From Pelagicoccus sp. SDUM812003 (GTDB lineage: Bacteria > Verrucomicrobiota > Verrucomicrobiia > Opitutales > Opitutaceae): a DNA stretch of 64,000 nt. Position 1 is the first letter of the stretch. The number at the start of each line of letters is the position of its first letter. A model generated the notes under the pieces. The model saw only the letters and a program-made list of their open reading frames with translations. It was not told where the DNA came from and did not search any database. This document shows positions 52,535 to 61,377 of this stretch, one piece after another. The stretch lies in NCBI RefSeq assembly GCF_031127815.1, contig NZ_JARXHY010000001.1:1-64000 (forward strand). Direction: 5' to 3'. A program made the translations under genes and the position numbers.

Positions 52535-54112
52535 ATGAATACAGTTAATAATACTATACGAATTATAGGATCTTTCTTCGTCGTTTCACTTGCGGGATGT
52601 GCTAATGATGATGTATCCGAAACTCCGAGATATGAAGCGAACGAACAGTCATTGGCGAAGCACTACGAAGCGCCGGAATGGTTTCGCGACTCGAAATTGG
52701 GGATCTACTTTACCTGGGGGCCTTATACTGTAGCTGAAAAGACCAACGAGTGGTATCCACGCTGGATGCATTTCCGTGCGAGCAAGGAAGACTGGGAAGG
52801 TAAGAAACCAGGCTACCACCACGACCTGCACGAGTGGCATGTAGAGAAGTTTGGCGAGGGCTTCGCCTACCACGATATGGTGGACCTCTTTACCGCCGAG
52901 CATTTCGATGCGAAGGAATGGGTGGATCTATTCGAGCTAGCTGGCGCTAAATTCGCCGGCCCGATCGCTATGCATCACGACGGATACGCTCTTTGGCATA
53001 GTGAGATCACTCCTTGGAATACCTTTGATACTGCACCGCAGGTAGATGTCATGGGAGAACTCTATAGGGAGCTTCGGAAACGTAATTTGAAAACGGTGGC
53101 GACCTTTCACCACGCTCGGCACCTGCAACGCTACAAGGGCATGTCTTTCCAGGAGGCGACTTCTAGATATGGTCACCTAGACAGCTATCATGCCTTTTGG
53201 AACTCTCACTATCCCTGGGATGAAGAATTGGCCACCTCTTCCGAAGATCCAAAACTAGCGCTTCTTTACGGGAATCTTCCAGAGGAAGAATGGCTAGAGG
53301 TGTTTTGGCTGGGTACGCTGAAGGAGGTCATCGATAACTACGAGCCGGACCTCATCTGGTTTGATACATGGCTAGACCTAATCCCGTGGGAAAAGCGCTA
53401 CGAGTTTGCGGCTTACTACCTTAACGCGGCGGATGAATGGGGAAAGGATGTCATGATTACGCACAAGGATACCGACATGCCTGAGACGGTTTCCGTCGAG
53501 GACTTCGAACAGGGGCGCCGGAACTCGTTGACTGTTGAGCCTTGGCTAACGGATGACACTATTTCACTCCATAGCTGGTCTTACATCGATGGGCTCCCGG
53601 TTAAGGCGTCGAGTCGAGTTATTCATGATTTTATTGATATCGTATCCAAAAATGGCCAGTTGCTCCTGAACGTGTCTCCAAGGTACGACGGAACGATTCC
53701 GGAAGATCAGCGGGCTGTATTGAAGGACTTAGGAGATTGGCTGCGGATAAACGGTGACGCTATCTATGGTACGCGCCCTTGGAAGATCTATGGGGAGGGG
53801 CCGACAAATATGAAAGGCGACGGGCACTTCGCAGAGGCAACGAAGTACACTGCCCAAGATGTTCGGTTTACGACTCGGGGCGAGCAACTCTACGCGATTG
53901 CTCTCGGTACGCCGCGGGAGGAGCTGACCATTGTCGCATTGGCCTCCAACAACAGTTTGCAGGAGGAGCCGATCATATCTGTTCGTTCTCTGAGCGGCGA
54001 CTATGTCGAATCCTGGCGTCAAGAGCATGATGGACTCAAAATCACGCTTAAGGACGATGCTCCTGAACAAATCGCCTATGCGTTTGAGATAGGGCAGGAG
54101 ACCCCTAATTGA
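52535..54112 (+). CDS. GH29 alpha-L-fucosidase lipoprotein
   Basis: This 525-residue family 29 enzyme carries a type II lipoprotein signal: hydrophobic IIGSFFVVSLAGC with the lipidated Cys at residue 22, so it should be anchored to the envelope. The nucleophile region is DLIWFDTWLDL (Asp277). The second-shell HHDGYALWHSEITPW and FHHARH segments are retained. It is only moderately similar to the first copy, with an added ~30-residue loop (GMSFQEATSRYGHLDSYHAFW). The gene lies 84 bases after the first fucosidase and its base composition is lower in G+C than the operon around it. Confidence 0.87.
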   Translation: MNTVNNTIRIIGSFFVVSLAGCANDDVSETPRYEANEQSLAKHYEAPEWFRDSKLGIYFTWGPYTVAEKTNEWYPRWMHFRASKEDWEGKKPGYHHDLHEWHVEKFGEGFAYHDMVDLFTAEHFDAKEWVDLFELAGAKFAGPIAMHHDGYALWHSEITPWNTFDTAPQVDVMGELYRELRKRNLKTVATFHHARHLQRYKGMSFQEATSRYGHLDSYHAFWNSHYPWDEELATSSEDPKLALLYGNLPEEEWLEVFWLGTLKEVIDNYEPDLIWFDTWLDLIPWEKRYEFAAYYLNAADEWGKDVMITHKDTDMPETVSVEDFEQGRRNSLTVEPWLTDDTISLHSWSYIDGLPVKASSRVIHDFIDIVSKNGQLLLNVSPRYDGTIPEDQRAVLKDLGDWLRINGDAIYGTRPWKIYGEGPTNMKGDGHFAEATKYTAQDVRFTTRGEQLYAIALGTPREELTIVALASNNSLQEEPIISVRSLSGDYVESWRQEHDGLKITLKDDAPEQIAYAFEIGQETPN

Positions 54113-54145
54113 ACCATTGGGTACCTCTCTGGAATTGATAGAAAA

Positions 54146-55228
54146 ATGAATATGATGTTTCGATATAAATCTTTGGTTTCCAGCTTTGCTGTCGTTGGTG
54201 GCATTTTGACAACGAGCGTTTCCGCTGACAAACTAGGAAACGATAGCGAAGTCGAGGCGCTCGGGTCAGCGCTAGCTCGCGTGAAGTGGACTTTTAAGGA
54301 GGAGTGGCCCTCTATCGCTCAGCACACCACACCTGAGTGGTTTCGGGACGCGAAGTTCGAAATCTACACTTGCTTGGCTCCTGCTACGGTGGTTACGCAG
54401 TACCAAACAACAGGATGGTATGCTTGGGCTATGTACAAGACGGAGCCGATCTGGTGGACGAACGCCCCGCGTTTCGACTTGCTGCAGGAGCCGTCTCGAG
54501 AGTTTAAGATGCACCGCGAAAAGTGGGGCGATCAGAACGAGTTTGGATACAAGGATTTTATTGGACTTTTCAATCCGGAGAAGTTCGACGCCGCGGAAAG
54601 GGCAGAAATTTTTGAGGACTCAGGAGCGCGATTCGCAGGATCGATGGCGGTGCATCACGACAACTATTATCTCTTGGATTCCAAGACGACGCGTTAGGAT
54701 ATTGTGGATACCGTTGGCTTTGATATGAGCGGAGAACTCGAACGCGAGGTCAAGAAGCGCAACATTAAGTTCGTGATGACCTTTCACCATGCTTTTGCGT
54801 GGGGGGGGCATCCCTCCAATGCATTCGATGTTGGACAGCCTGGTAATGAAGATCTGTACGAAAGAACGCATGATTTTTCGACGGATAATTTCAGTTTTGC
54901 TCCGTATCCGTATGAGGAATACGAGATGAGGTGGTGGAAGCGTTTGGAGGAAGCTTGCCTGAACTACAGCCCGGACTTGATTTGGTTCGATATGGGCCTT
55001 GAGCTGTTGAGCGATGACATCAGAAAGGGGGCCTTTGCGGGGCTGTTGCAGATGGCTGAGGATTGCGATTAGGAGATCGGCCTGTGCTACAAGGTTAATT
55101 ACGATGTTTGCATTCCGCCTACAGCGGGCATTCTCGACTACGAAAAGGGGCGCTCGACCACCATACGTGAATTGCCTTGGTTGACGGACACACCACTAGG
55201 TGGTTGGTTCTACAATGGAAAGAAGTCT
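54146..55228 (+). pseudogene. broken GH29 alpha-L-fucosidase gene
   Basis: This is a third fucosidase paralogue, decayed. A signal peptide (SFAVVGGILTTSVSA) and ~345 codons match the first copy closely. Two in-frame amber codons interrupt it: TAG at 54695-54697, where the paralogue has Trp, and TAG at 55070-55072, where it has Gln. The frame is otherwise preserved across both. The nucleophile segment PDLIWFDMGLELL is still present between them. Similarity stops abruptly after GGWFYN near 55216, and the last ~170 residues are replaced by unrelated sequence. It is likely non-functional. Confidence 0.85.
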
Positions 55229-55876
55229 CGCACGCCCGCGGCGGACCCCATGGGGTCCAGGGGAAGAAGGGATCCTTCTCCTAAGAAGAAGCCCGAACAG
55301 GCTACCTCCAAATTCTTATTGGTTGTCCAGTCCGCGAGGGGGACGCTATACGTTGTTGCACCCGAGGTGTTGGATGGAGTGGGATTCCTCCCCTTCGCCA
55401 GCGGGATAGTCCCAGGCCAATACAATTTTCTGGAGAAACTCCTCCTTGGTGTCGACTTGACTCTTCCCAAGTCGCTGACGTGAAATTTTCGAGCTAGATT
55501 GCCACCGGGGCAGGGCAGCATCTATTGGTCACCGGCAACAAGTAGACGCACCAACTCGCCCGTGGTGAGCCACAAGAGTCCATTGGGTCTATCCAGCCAT
55601 TCGAAGCGGTGGTTAGATAGGCTGCGAGTGCCCACCACACTTAGGAGTGGTCAACTGAACAGGGCAAAGCTTCCAGGAAGTCGAGATCTTCTTCGCTTAG
55701 CTTTATTGGAACTGAAGGATGGTTTGTTATGTACAAGAAAAATGAATACGATAGGGTGCTTTGTATCCTATTTTTGACATAAAGTTCAACGACAGCGTAC
55801 TCAAATGCGCATTCAATTGGATGGAAGGCGTTTTAACAATGTTCTGTTTCAGAAAGGGGAAGAACTAATGAGGTTT
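55229..55876. other. decayed sequence replacing the fucosidase 3' end
   Basis: The fucosidase frame continues without a stop to 55483 but encodes residues unlike any paralogue. A minus-strand frame at 55210-55521 is likewise unrecognised. A perfect 16-base palindrome, GGACCCCATGGGGTCC, lies at 55243-55258 at the breakpoint. The remaining ~350 bases turn AT-rich and hold no supported gene. This looks like an insertion or deletion scar; no transposase could be identified. Confidence 0.5.
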
Positions 55877-56140
55877 TTAGAAGTCTGAGACTGTCTGGGC
55901 TTTGTGTCTTTGAGCAATGATCAATTTCGTTGTCCAATAAGTGACCACGATCCACAGATATATTGCATAGGAGAATCCGGCGACCTCATGCAGAATAGAA
56001 ATCGATTTTTTTGAGTTTTCAACTTCTGCAATTGAGCATGCGATAACTAAAGAGACCGAGCCTATAATGATAGCCAGAAATGCAAGCGCGATGAACGCCA
56101 AGTGCAGTCGATTGCTTACTTTTGGCAATTCGCGTATCAT
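55877..56140 (-). CDS. small two-helix membrane protein
   Basis: This is an unrecognised 87-residue protein with two hydrophobic helices: LHLAFIALAFLAIIIGSVSLVIAC (about 12-35) and AGFSYAIYLWIVVTYWTTKLIIA (about 54-76). A short polar linker and a basic C-terminal tail complete it. The composition is AT-rich, as in its surroundings. The plausible transmembrane pattern supports it as a real gene, but it has no family or neighbour that suggests a function, and it could be part of the same insertion as the scar next to it. Confidence 0.5.
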   Translation of the reverse strand: MIRELPKVSNRLHLAFIALAFLAIIIGSVSLVIACSIAEVENSKKSISILHEVAGFSYAIYLWIVVTYWTTKLIIAQRHKAQTVSDF

Positions 56141-56195
56141 CTGCGATTGGACATTTGATTGTAAACGTCATCTGTTGAAAGCATGATTCAGGTAT

Positions 56196-58520
56196 TCATA
56201 AATAGTTCAGCAAACACTGATGTTGGCCAAGGCGAGGCGCAGGGGTTTTATTGCGGATAACTTTGCCGTTCAATCGAATTGGACAGCATGTTGTATGCAA
56301 TGTCGACTTGTTATCGTAGTGAATCGACTGCTCTAGTCCTAAGACCCTGTATGCCTCTGATTCTGTAAAGCCTTTGTAGTCGAGAACCTCGGAGCACCAG
56401 ATGTCGGCGGGCTGGAGGATGTCGAGCCAGTGCTGAGTGCTTTGGGCTTTCAGGTGGCTTGCGAGTATGGCTTTAATGGCGTCACGTTGGGCGAACCAGC
56501 TTTTTGGGTCGGTGTATTCGGAAAGTGGAGCGCAGCCGATGAGTTCTCCGATCTGCAAGATGTTGGCCATGGCGAGGGCGAGGTAGCCGTCGCTGGTTTG
56601 GTAGACGCCGTAGGGGGCTCCGACGAGCGGGTGGGCATTGTGGGTGGCAGAGCGTTCGACGGGCTGGCCGCCGTCCTGCCAGTAGATGGTCAGCGGCTCG
56701 AATTGCAGGTCGAGCGAGCTTTCCAGCATGTTGACCTCTACGATGCCACCTTGTCCGGTGCGATTCTTGCGCGCGAGGCAGGCGAGGAGGCCTTGGGCGA
56801 GTTGGGCTCCGGCTAGGATGTCCACGGCGGCGACGCCAAAGGGGACCGGGCCGGAATCGCGGTTGCCTGTGAATTGGGTGAGGCCGGAGAGGGCTTGCAC
56901 CAGCAGGTCCTGGCCGGGCTTGTCGCGCCAGGGGCCTTCCGTGCCGTAGCCGGAAATCTGGCCGTAGACGAGCTGCGGGAATCGCTGCTTCAGTGTTTCA
57001 TAGTCGAGGCCGAAGCGCTGCATCACGCCTGGGCGGAAGTTGCTCATCACGACATCGGCCCCTTCGATGAGGCGTAGGACCTTCTCGATGCCCGCGGGGC
57101 TATTGAGGTCGAGCGAAACGCTTTTCTTGTTGCGGTTGATCGCGTGGAAGAGGGTGGACTCGCCTTCGATCTCGGTGTCGGAAACGTAGAGGCTGCGGCA
57201 GAGGTCGCCGCGCGTAGGATGCTCGACCTTGATGACCTCCGCCCCGAGGTCGGCGAGTCGCAGGGAGGCGGAAGGACCGGAGAGGAATTGGCTGAAGTCG
57301 ACGATCTTGATGCCCGCGAGCGGGAGTGTGGCCTCGTTGGCTTTCGCCCCGTTTGTCTCGGTTGGGGATGCTGGCTTTCTTGCGAGGAGCGATTCTACAT
57401 AGGCATTGTCGGCCCCGATGCGGGGGGCGGCCGTATCCGAAAAGAGGCGACGCCGGTCGATGCGGATGGGACAGCGGGTGGTGTCGACGGCGACACCTCC
57501 GTCGCGCTTGACGGTTTGCTTCATATGCAGGACTTCGAAGGCCTCGTGCTTGAACAGGCGTTCGTAGTCGAGCACGTCGGCACACCAGAGGTCTTCCTTG
57601 TCTAGCAGGGCGAGCCATGCTGCAGTGGGTTTCTGGGAAAGGCAGCTGCTGAGGATCTCGTAGATTTCGGTTCGGCGGGAAAACTCCTCTGCTTTGGCGA
57701 AGCGTTTGACTCCTTCGCAGCCGATGACGCGTCCCAGCTTTTGCAGGTCGCACATGGCGATGGCGAGGTAGCTGTCAGCCGTTTCGTAGATGCCGTAGGG
57801 AGATCCTAGATACGGGTGGGCGTTGCCTTTCTTGGCCCGGACCGGGAGCTGTTGGCCGTTGTGGAAATAGGTGGTGAAGAGCTCGAATTGGAGATCGATA
57901 ATCGACTCCAGTAGGCTTACCTCGATGCGGCAGCCTTGGGGGCTTTTGTTTGCCAGGGCGGCGAGGATGCCTTGGGCGAGGTGGGTGCCGCAGATCATGT
58001 CGGCGATGGCGAGGCCGAAGGGAGTGGGCGGGTTGTCGGCGTTGCCGTTGAGCCAGGTCAGGCCGGAGCGGGATTGGGCAAGTAGGTCTTGCCCGGGGAA
58101 GTCGCGCCAGGGGCCGCTCTTGCCGTAGCCGGAGACTTCGCCGTAGACGAGGCGGGGGTTGATTTGGCGAACCGTTTCCCAGTCGAGGCCGATCTTTTCC
58201 ATCACGCCCGGACGGAAGTTGTGGGTGATGACGTCGGCACGCGTTATAAGCTCCTTGACCTTCGCGAGGTCGGAGGGGTCCTTGAGGTTCGCGGCGAAGG
58301 ACTTCTTGTTCCGGTTGATGGTGTGGAAGACGAGGCTGTCGCCGTCGACGATCATGTTCTTGGTCGCCAACTGCCGGCAGGCGTCGCCACTGCCGGGTCG
58401 CTCGATCTTGATGACCTCGGCGCCGAGGTCGGCGAGGCGCAGACCGCAGTAGGGGCCGGCGAGGTATTGGCTGAATTCGAGGACGAGAATGCCTTCGAGA
58501 GGGAGCGGGGGGTGGGACAT
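56196..58520 (-). CDS. double-domain class III CoA-transferase (CaiB/BaiF)
   Basis: This 774-residue protein is two complete CaiB-like domains in tandem (about 5-375 and 398-774). Both contain [31 protein letters not shown], and SGYG..GPWRD.PGQDLL. The residue equivalent to the catalytic Asp of formyl-CoA transferase is kept in both (Asp145, Asp538). Class III CoA-transferases normally form intertwined dimers of single-domain chains; here the dimer appears built into one polypeptide. DddD is a known enzyme with two CaiB-like domains, but substrate identity cannot be inferred. The IclR regulator gene starts 18 bases upstream in the same direction. Confidence 0.85.
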   Translation of the reverse strand: MSHPPLPLEGILVLEFSQYLAGPYCGLRLADLGAEVIKIERPGSGDACRQLATKNMIVDGDSLVFHTINRNKKSFAANLKDPSDLAKVKELITRADVITHNFRPGVMEKIGLDWETVRQINPRLVYGEVSGYGKSGPWRDFPGQDLLAQSRSGLTWLNGNADNPPTPFGLAIADMICGTHLAQGILAALANKSPQGCRIEVSLLESIIDLQFELFTTYFHNGQQLPVRAKKGNAHPYLGSPYGIYETADSYLAIAMCDLQKLGRVIGCEGVKRFAKAEEFSRRTEIYEILSSCLSQKPTAAWLALLDKEDLWCADVLDYERLFKHEAFEVLHMKQTVKRDGGVAVDTTRCPIRIDRRRLFSDTAAPRIGADNAYVESLLARKPASPTETNGAKANEATLPLAGIKIVDFSQFLSGPSASLRLADLGAEVIKVEHPTRGDLCRSLYVSDTEIEGESTLFHAINRNKKSVSLDLNSPAGIEKVLRLIEGADVVMSNFRPGVMQRFGLDYETLKQRFPQLVYGQISGYGTEGPWRDKPGQDLLVQALSGLTQFTGNRDSGPVPFGVAAVDILAGAQLAQGLLACLARKNRTGQGGIVEVNMLESSLDLQFEPLTIYWQDGGQPVERSATHNAHPLVGAPYGVYQTSDGYLALAMANILQIGELIGCAPLSEYTDPKSWFAQRDAIKAILASHLKAQSTQHWLDILQPADIWCSEVLDYKGFTESEAYRVLGLEQSIHYDNKSTLHTTCCPIRLNGKVIRNKTPAPRLGQHQCLLNYL

Positions 58521-58538
58521 GATGTAATGGGAAAAGAT

Positions 58539-59306
58539 TTACAGGCCGTGGGCCCGATTGATCTTGTTGGCCGCTTCCAGGGTGGCGCTGACCAGAAAAT
58601 CAGTGTCGGACTTCGAGTCGCCAATGGTGGAGCTGACGTAGGAGAGCGCTACGGTGGCGAGCAGGTGTTCGCCTTCCGGACCGACGCGAGCGGAGACGTT
58701 GGTCACGCCCTGGGTGATCTCGCTAGGGGCGACGGCGTATCCGGCTTTGGCCAATTCATCGAGAGACTTGACCAGCTCCTTTTGCTTTTTGGCGGAGAGA
58801 TCGGTGTAGTGCTTGAGTCGATTCAAGGTGGCTTCCCGCACGTCGTGGGGCAGACTGGCCAGCATGAGTTTGCCGGAGGTGGTCGTGAGCAGCGGGAAGC
58901 GGCTGCCCTCCGCGATGCTGAGCGAAACCGGTCCTGGACTGCGGGCCTGGGCGACCACGAGAAGCTCGTCGCCGTCGATGATGGAAAGGTGGGAGGCGTG
59001 TCCGACTTGGTCGGCCAGTTCGCGCAGGGGTTCGATGGCGGTGCGCCGCAGGAGCTCGATGGGCGAGTGGGTGTGGCTCAGGTGAAAGAGCTTGAGCGAC
59101 AGCTCGTATTTGCCCGAGGCGCGATCGCGGATGATGTAGCCGCGGTGCTCGAGGCGGGCGAGCATGCGGAAGATCTCGGTGTGGGTCCGGCCCAGGGCTT
59201 CGGCGATCTCCTGCTGGGTTTGGGGAATGCCGACACGGGAGAGACGTTCTAGGATATCAAGGCCTTTGTCCAAGGCAGGGGCAGCGTACTTCTCTTCTTT
59301 TTTCAT
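58539..59306 (-). CDS. IclR-family transcriptional regulator
   Basis: This is a 255-residue regulator. The N-terminal winged helix-turn-helix (ALDKGLDILERLSRVGIPQTQQEIAEALGRTHTEIFRMLARLEHRGYI) is followed by the IclR effector domain (HLSIIDGDELLVVAQARSPGPVSLSIAEGSRFPL, TTTSGKLMLA, GYAVAPSEITQGVTNVSARV). I use the ATG at 59306. It is divergent from the solute-binding-like gene and co-directional with the CoA-transferase gene 18 bases downstream, so it probably controls both arms. The intergenic region contains repeated TTCGAAT-type elements. Confidence 0.88.
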   Translation of the reverse strand: MKKEEKYAAPALDKGLDILERLSRVGIPQTQQEIAEALGRTHTEIFRMLARLEHRGYIIRDRASGKYELSLKLFHLSHTHSPIELLRRTAIEPLRELADQVGHASHLSIIDGDELLVVAQARSPGPVSLSIAEGSRFPLLTTTSGKLMLASLPHDVREATLNRLKHYTDLSAKKQKELVKSLDELAKAGYAVAPSEITQGVTNVSARVGPEGEHLLATVALSYVSSTIGDSKSDTDFLVSATLEAANKINRAHGL

Positions 59307-59317
59307 TGACGAACTTG

Positions 59318-59352
59318 ATGTTCGAATATGAAAACAATGTTCGAATTTGAAA
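59318..59352. promoter_or_regulatory. putative IclR operator repeats
   Basis: ATGTTCGAATATGAAA (59318-59333) and ATGTTCGAATTTGAAA (59337-59352) are direct repeats with a 19-base period, and each contains the palindrome TTCGAA. A GAAC-ttgat-GTTC inverted repeat (59311-59323) overlaps the first. The cluster fills most of the short gap between the divergent iclR and solute-binding-like genes. Confidence 0.6.
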
Positions 59353-59367
59353 TCAACCCCATTTTTC

Positions 59368-60528
59368 ATGTCGAACGATAAGATTGTCCTCAAGGGGATC
59401 ACGTGGAATCACAGTCGCGGATTCACTCCAATGGTAGCGACGGCGCAGCGTTTTTCGGAATTGAATCCACAGGTGCGGATCGATTGGGAGAAGCGCTCTT
59501 TGCAGGAGTTTGCCGACAAGCCGATCGCCGACTTGGCGGAGGCTTATGATTTGTTGGTGATCGACCATCCCTGGTCGGGCTTCGCGGCGGCGAGTGGCGT
59601 GCTCGAGCCCTTGAATTCTTGGCTCTCCGAGGCGTTTCTGGCGGACCAACGGGTCAATTCGGTTGGCAAGTCGTATGAGAGTTACGAATACGATGGAAAG
59701 CAGTGGGCATTGGCGATCGATGCGGCCACTCCGGTTTCGGCCTTCCGTAGGGACTTGCTGGAAAAGGCGGGACTTGAGGTGCCCAGGACTTGGGACGAGT
59801 TGATTGCGGTTGGCCGGAAGGGCTTGCTGGTGTGTTCAGCCATTCCCTTGGATGTTTACGGGAATTTCCTGAACCTGTGCATCACGGATGGGGCGGAACT
59901 GTTTCCCAACGACGAGGAGATCGTCGATGGGGAGGCTGGATTGCTAGCCCTGGAGCGCTTGCGGGAGATGATGTCCTACGTGCCGGAGCGGTACTACGGT
60001 ATGAATCCGATCGCGGCCCTGGAGGAGATGTCGTCTACGGACGAAGCGGGATACGATCCGTATCTGTATGGTTACTCTAACTACAGTCGGGCGGGATACG
60101 CGAAGCGTCATGTGGATTTCTGCGGTGTGGTCGCTACCCGGGAAGGCGTGCAGCCACGGACGATGTTAGGCGGAACCGGTTTGGCGATATCCGGGCGCAG
60201 CCAGCACAAGGAAGCCGCTGCCAAGTACGCGGAGTTTGTAGCGAGTCCGGAAGTGCAACGTACCCTGTTTTTCTACAGCGGCGGACAGCCGGGGCATCGT
60301 TCGGCATGGCTGAGCGAGGAGTGCAACGCCTTTACCGAGGGGTACTTTAAGAGCACGCTGCCGACCTTGGATGCGGCTTTCGTGCGTCCGCGCTACGCCG
60401 GGTATTTGGAATTTCAGGACAACGCGGGATTCCCGATTCACGATTTCTTGAGAGAAGGTGGCGAGGCGAAGTCGGTGTTGGAGGCGGTAAACCATTTGTA
60501 CCGGGAAAGTCGCTTGGCGATTCGCTAA
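59368..60528 (+). CDS. solute-binding-protein-like protein without a signal peptide
   Basis: This 386-residue protein has the fold pattern of ABC sugar-binding proteins (family 1/8-like): ITWNHSRGFTPMVATAQRFSELNP, DLLVIDHPWSGF, GLEVPRTWDEL, GGTGLAISGRSQHKEAAAKYAEFVAS. It begins MSNDKIVLKG with no hydrophobic leader or lipobox, and no permease or ATPase gene is nearby. It may therefore be a cytosolic derivative used as a sensor, chaperone or enzyme. It opens the right arm of the IclR-controlled cluster, followed 21 bases later by an enoyl-CoA hydratase gene. Confidence 0.72.
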   Translation: MSNDKIVLKGITWNHSRGFTPMVATAQRFSELNPQVRIDWEKRSLQEFADKPIADLAEAYDLLVIDHPWSGFAAASGVLEPLNSWLSEAFLADQRVNSVGKSYESYEYDGKQWALAIDAATPVSAFRRDLLEKAGLEVPRTWDELIAVGRKGLLVCSAIPLDVYGNFLNLCITDGAELFPNDEEIVDGEAGLLALERLREMMSYVPERYYGMNPIAALEEMSSTDEAGYDPYLYGYSNYSRAGYAKRHVDFCGVVATREGVQPRTMLGGTGLAISGRSQHKEAAAKYAEFVASPEVQRTLFFYSGGQPGHRSAWLSEECNAFTEGYFKSTLPTLDAAFVRPRYAGYLEFQDNAGFPIHDFLREGGEAKSVLEAVNHLYRESRLAIR

Positions 60529-60549
60529 ATTTCTAAACCGGCGAGGAAG

Positions 60550-61347
60550 ATGGACGCAGCGCAGGAGTCTAAGGATTGGGTTCGCTACGAGGTAAGCGGA
60601 GCGGTGGGAAGCATTGTCTTCGCCCGCCCCAAGGCGAATGCCTACACGCGTGCCTTCATGGAGGCGTTTCATGCGGCTTTGGATGCGGCGGTGGCGTGCG
60701 AACGGTCGCGGGTGATTGTGATTCGCAGCGCCTTGGAGCGGTTCTTTTGCGCGGGGGCGGACATCGCGGCGTTTTCCGAAAACGATACGGAGAGCAACAA
60801 GCTCATGGTCGACCTGGCCCGGGCGGCCCTGGCGAAGATCGAAGAAAGCTCCAAGCTCTTCGTGGCCGCGCTGGCGGGACATGCCTTAGGCGGTGGGCTG
60901 GAAATAGCCATGGCCTGCGATTTGCGGATCGCCAAGGAAGGAAGTTATCAGATCGGCTTGCCCGAGGTGAAGCTCGGCCTGCTGCCCGGCAATGGCGGCA
61001 CCCAGCGGCTGTTGCGTTTGGTCGGGGCGAGCAAGGCGATGGAGCTGATGGCGCTCGGTCGCAACGTGCATCCGGCGGAAGCCTATGCGATTGGCTTGGT
61101 GAATCGCTTGTATCCAGAATCTGAATTTGAAGCGAAGCTGCAGCAGGATCTCGAGACGATCGCGGAGGGGCCTCCGCTGACGTTGGCGGCGCTGAAGCGC
61201 TCGCTGCAGGAAGGCCGAGAGCTGAGCTTGCTGGATGGGCTGGCCCTAGAGGCTCGGCTGGTGGATTCGCTCTATGAAACGGAAGACGCGAAGGAAGGCT
61301 TCCGCGCGTTTTGCGAAAAACGATCTCCTAACTATACCGGAAGGTAA
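60550..61347 (+). CDS. enoyl-CoA hydratase/isomerase family protein
   Basis: This 265-residue crotonase-fold enzyme keeps both catalytic glutamates of enoyl-CoA hydratase: one in [15 protein letters not shown] and one in [18 protein letters not shown]. The oxyanion-hole loop is [11 protein letters not shown]. Hydration of an alpha,beta-unsaturated acyl-CoA is the expected reaction. A GAGGA ribosome-binding site lies just before the ATG, and the gap from the preceding gene is 21 bases. Together with the double CoA-transferase it suggests activation of an organic acid followed by hydration or isomerisation. Confidence 0.85.
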   Translation: MDAAQESKDWVRYEVSGAVGSIVFARPKANAYTRAFMEAFHAALDAAVACERSRVIVIRSALERFFCAGADIAAFSENDTESNKLMVDLARAALAKIEESSKLFVAALAGHALGGGLEIAMACDLRIAKEGSYQIGLPEVKLGLLPGNGGTQRLLRLVGASKAMELMALGRNVHPAEAYAIGLVNRLYPESEFEAKLQQDLETIAEGPPLTLAALKRSLQEGRELSLLDGLALEARLVDSLYETEDAKEGFRAFCEKRSPNYTGR

Positions 61348-61377
61348 ACGGTAACCCCCAACCTAACCCCGAAACCA

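Noticed and set aside
54146-55483. Stop-codon read-through (pyrrolysine or amber suppression) of the third fucosidase
   Set aside because: The frame also loses its C-terminal domain at 55216, and no suppressor machinery is visible, so simple decay is the better explanation.
55210-55521. 103-codon minus-strand open frame in the fucosidase scar
   Set aside because: No recognisable domain and no ribosome-binding site; it lies in decayed sequence.
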